From CAZPKH01 sp964407165 (GTDB lineage: Bacteria > Bacteroidota > Bacteroidia > Bacteroidales > Muribaculaceae): a stretch of DNA of 38,222 nt. The stretch lies in assembly GCA_964407165.1 (NCBI GenBank), contig CAYOUJ010000020.1, positions 1 through 38,222 of the forward strand. The letters run 5' to 3'. Below the pieces are notes generated by a model. It had not been told where the DNA came from, ran no database searches, and was given only the letters and a program-made list of their open reading frames with translations. A program made the position numbers and the translations under genes. Below, one piece after another: positions 37,301 to 38,222 of the stretch. Numbering within the stretch: position 1 is the first letter of the stretch; each line of letters begins with the position of its first letter.

Positions 37301-38130
37301 GCCTTGTTGCCGCGCACTATGATCTCGAAGATGCGATCCATCATCTCGGTCATCAGCGCATTGTCGCCGCTGAGAAGGCACATCATGATGCGCAGCTTGC
37401 TCTCGGGCTGGTAGAGGTTCTCCGAGTCGCGCAAGTTGGTGAGGCAGCGGTCAATGTACTCGTTGGCCTTCCCCTCGGTGCGCAAGCGGGAGGCCTCGGC
37501 ATAGTCGGCGGCGTGGCGCGCGGCCACGGTGAGCTTGTCGATCATCTTCTTGCGCTCGCCGCCGGCCACCTTCTTGAGCAGGTCTGACTCCTCGATGAGG
37601 TAGATGCACAGGGCGTTGAGAGCCTGTGAGTAGTCGAGCATCGCAGTAACCGAGTCGGAGTCGGCGGCCTTGAGCGCCAGACTCACTACCCAACGTCCGT
37701 CTTCGCCGGCATACTGCTCGCGCACATCGGGGAGGGTGTCCAGCACCTGCTCCAATGTCTCCTCCGAGTCAAACGGGGCTATGGGCAGCGTCTTGACAAA
37801 GGGTATCACCCGCGGGTCCTTGGTGTCTTCAATCATCTCCATCTCCACCTTTACCCCGTTGATGCTCAATATCTTGGCTTTGATGGACTGGCCGGAGTAC
37901 ATTATGCGGTTGGGGTGGCGGACTATACGGAAGCGCAGGCCGTTGGAGTCTTCGCCCTCATACTTACCGTTGTCGAGATTTTTAAGTTTGAATGGATAGA
38001 TGCCGCCGACTTGGTATTGGTCGCGTATTATTACCGAATAATCCTGTGTGATGCGGACGCTGCCATGGTCTTCGTGGACTATGCAATCTACCTTTGCGGG
38101 GAGCTCGTTATAGTTCTGACAAGGGAACAT
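34393..38130 (-). CDS. Large protein with Schlafen/AlbA_2 domain
   Basis: From ATG 38130 the protein has 1245 residues; a GTG two codons earlier is possible and a stop (TAG) lies upstream in frame. Residues about 860-985 match an AlbA_2 (Schlafen-like) domain: QDLEFKSSIIYPAG, RTICGFLNSDRGGTLMLGVNKSG, and YRGRAWVRQDTETLPL. In eukaryotic Schlafens and some bacterial defence or regulatory proteins this fold binds or cuts RNA or binds nucleotides. The N-terminal ~110 residues and the middle (about 490-650) look beta-rich and OB/S1-like (VRVKGFSDDQQWLDCEI); the helical remainder is unassigned. No membrane segment is seen. fic follows after 84 bases. Function is unknown; an RNA-related role is inference. 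Confidence 0.75.
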   Translation of the reverse strand: MFPCQNYNELPAKVDCIVHEDHGSVRITQDYSVIIRDQYQVGGIYPFKLKNLDNGKYEGEDSNGLRFRIVRHPNRIMYSGQSIKAKILSINGVKVEMEMIEDTKDPRVIPFVKTLPIAPFDSEETLEQVLDTLPDVREQYAGEDGRWVVSLALKAADSDSVTAMLDYSQALNALCIYLIEESDLLKKVAGGERKKMIDKLTVAARHAADYAEASRLRTEGKANEYIDRCLTNLRDSENLYQPESKLRIMMCLLSGDNALMTEMMDRIFEIIVRGNKANWQVEPFRSAFVEMLSLYINEHRDKATRAAGVATIHRLIKAIGIQMLLAQPSDGIDCALNRATYLRLLAYIQRYASTDILDDAFFSLFTPFTSKTLEYGWEDVDNLDNLYMRAAYPEVRPSRRMLQPRFFRTDRMELIIDDSGVTLQPRSGRPQNMDVSNLIQWQNFRICLNDPIKNKIKPGDRLTKVAKFWKDINKGLLEVSNTPRQRSKVAPGMGDTVMVRVKGFSDDQQWLDCEIDDELYYGAGWLKIKDILPYMEYDPQMLGFFRDRDGQEMLYEVTVVRESEDPYDLEFSMRKQVDYYLRETDDHDEPFLCNIRDKNKYASHSCIGIAENGAPCIVFYDEGVVLGKNDIVEVISTDMNENGQKICRYRRHSGPVFRIADGIRRLMQEMGYLPESEQQENISEEPLSIEEMNEIIGILDRLAVISQTRAGSYSLLKLAEILSTLIGDTFKQSYYQKRMDVISAFEDYENNGFVNSERFAQLRRDLDDESIANDYLLNEAMAKFKILDALRRRSDLRSLQEIVSTSTNPSIRAAADLAIALTITSPFEMPMVEREITSRINAELGVNIKVSDLKDFGVETQDLEFKSSIIYPAGYNMQPSPATQEMVIMRTICGFLNSDRGGTLMLGVNKSGTACGIENDLVYLNTDLDGYSRHIHGWIRREWGLIVNDCCKYYEKEEDGGYTVYKLLIKPSPSLVRYRGRAWVRQDTETLPLPEADVAEYTKRHAAAVQASSPTVDQTPGENVIEDTGTDIFTQKGESKGGASTPQVQLQTSRWRSNPVNRYDEDFGIDVEGYLHFRPKCKYEVTADIDYHPSELTVAIRTDEADGHVVVAYDNGCVLVSPTVDILARLGRDASPRYDESTPIFVSPMRPGDQVLTVWRSTRNELSARIDSVEDYIKIHANGNLNSPGYRIASPNATLVAAEIVPKEKVLTFSAFAGKGGSLGTKLTPELLQLLATELYLDPTA

Positions 38131-38136
38131 GCGCAC

Positions 38137-38222
38137 GAAATACTCTTCGCCGCGGTGCTTGACCGAGAAACACTAGTGTCTCTTAAAAATAGTAAAAATC
38201 GAGATTAATCATTTGATCAGGC
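38137..38222. other. Upstream region of the AlbA_2 gene with palindrome
   Basis: No gene is supported. ACACTAGTGT (38169-38178 approximately) is a perfect 10-bp palindrome, extendable to GAGA...TCTC with one mismatch pair. It may be an operator or part of the leader. The window ends before any clear -7 box can be placed. Confidence 0.4.

Overview
The window looks like chromosomal DNA from a Bacteroidales bacterium, most likely Muribaculaceae or a close relative. The evidence is GC-rich coding sequence (about 60% by eye), repeated Bacteroidetes-type -7 boxes (TAnnTTTG) with no Shine-Dalgarno requirement, a GT3 (eukaryote-like) glycogen synthase, a DUF4293 membrane protein, and a large secreted protein with a type IX-like C-terminal sorting domain. 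No rRNA, tRNA, CRISPR array, insertion sequence or integrase was seen.

Left part, + strand (1-16262): a DUF4293 membrane protein; glycogen synthase followed by glycogen phosphorylase (a synthesis/breakdown pair); two acidic, membrane-anchored paralogue-like proteins with EF-hand-like loops followed by a zinc-ribbon/FHA protein; the ABC-F translation factor EttA; a 1629-residue secreted multi-domain protein; and a tRNA-guanine transglycosylase that lacks the three zinc cysteines.

Middle (16263-23774): a lower-GC type III-like restriction-modification pair in the order res-mod. Mod has an abrupt AT-rich insert exactly where the target-recognition domain belongs. Then come a DUF3089 lipoprotein hydrolase (- strand), a divergent YaaA-family protein, and an unrecognised 206-residue protein.

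Right part, - strand (23875-38130): groES-groEL, with an unusually long spacer and a candidate sigma-54 promoter; an AT-rich, translationally coupled pair (DUF1848 radical-SAM-like protein and a SAM methyltransferase) behind an apparently leaderless promoter; a housekeeping operon rluA-like/fmt/plsC; aroE/comEC; a Fic protein whose promoter is bracketed by inverted repeats; and a 1245-residue protein with a Schlafen/AlbA_2 domain.

The most unusual global feature is intergenic. Many gaps contain short tandem arrays with a strict 7-nt period. The repeat word differs from gap to gap but is often CTnAAnA in the direction of the downstream gene. Several arrays are paired as inverted arms around a small hairpin, and several run right up to start or stop codons. 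A second family, built on ATCGAT words, occupies the gaps around ettA and the large secreted protein. I know of no described function for these structures, and I regard them as the best candidate for an undescribed system in this window.
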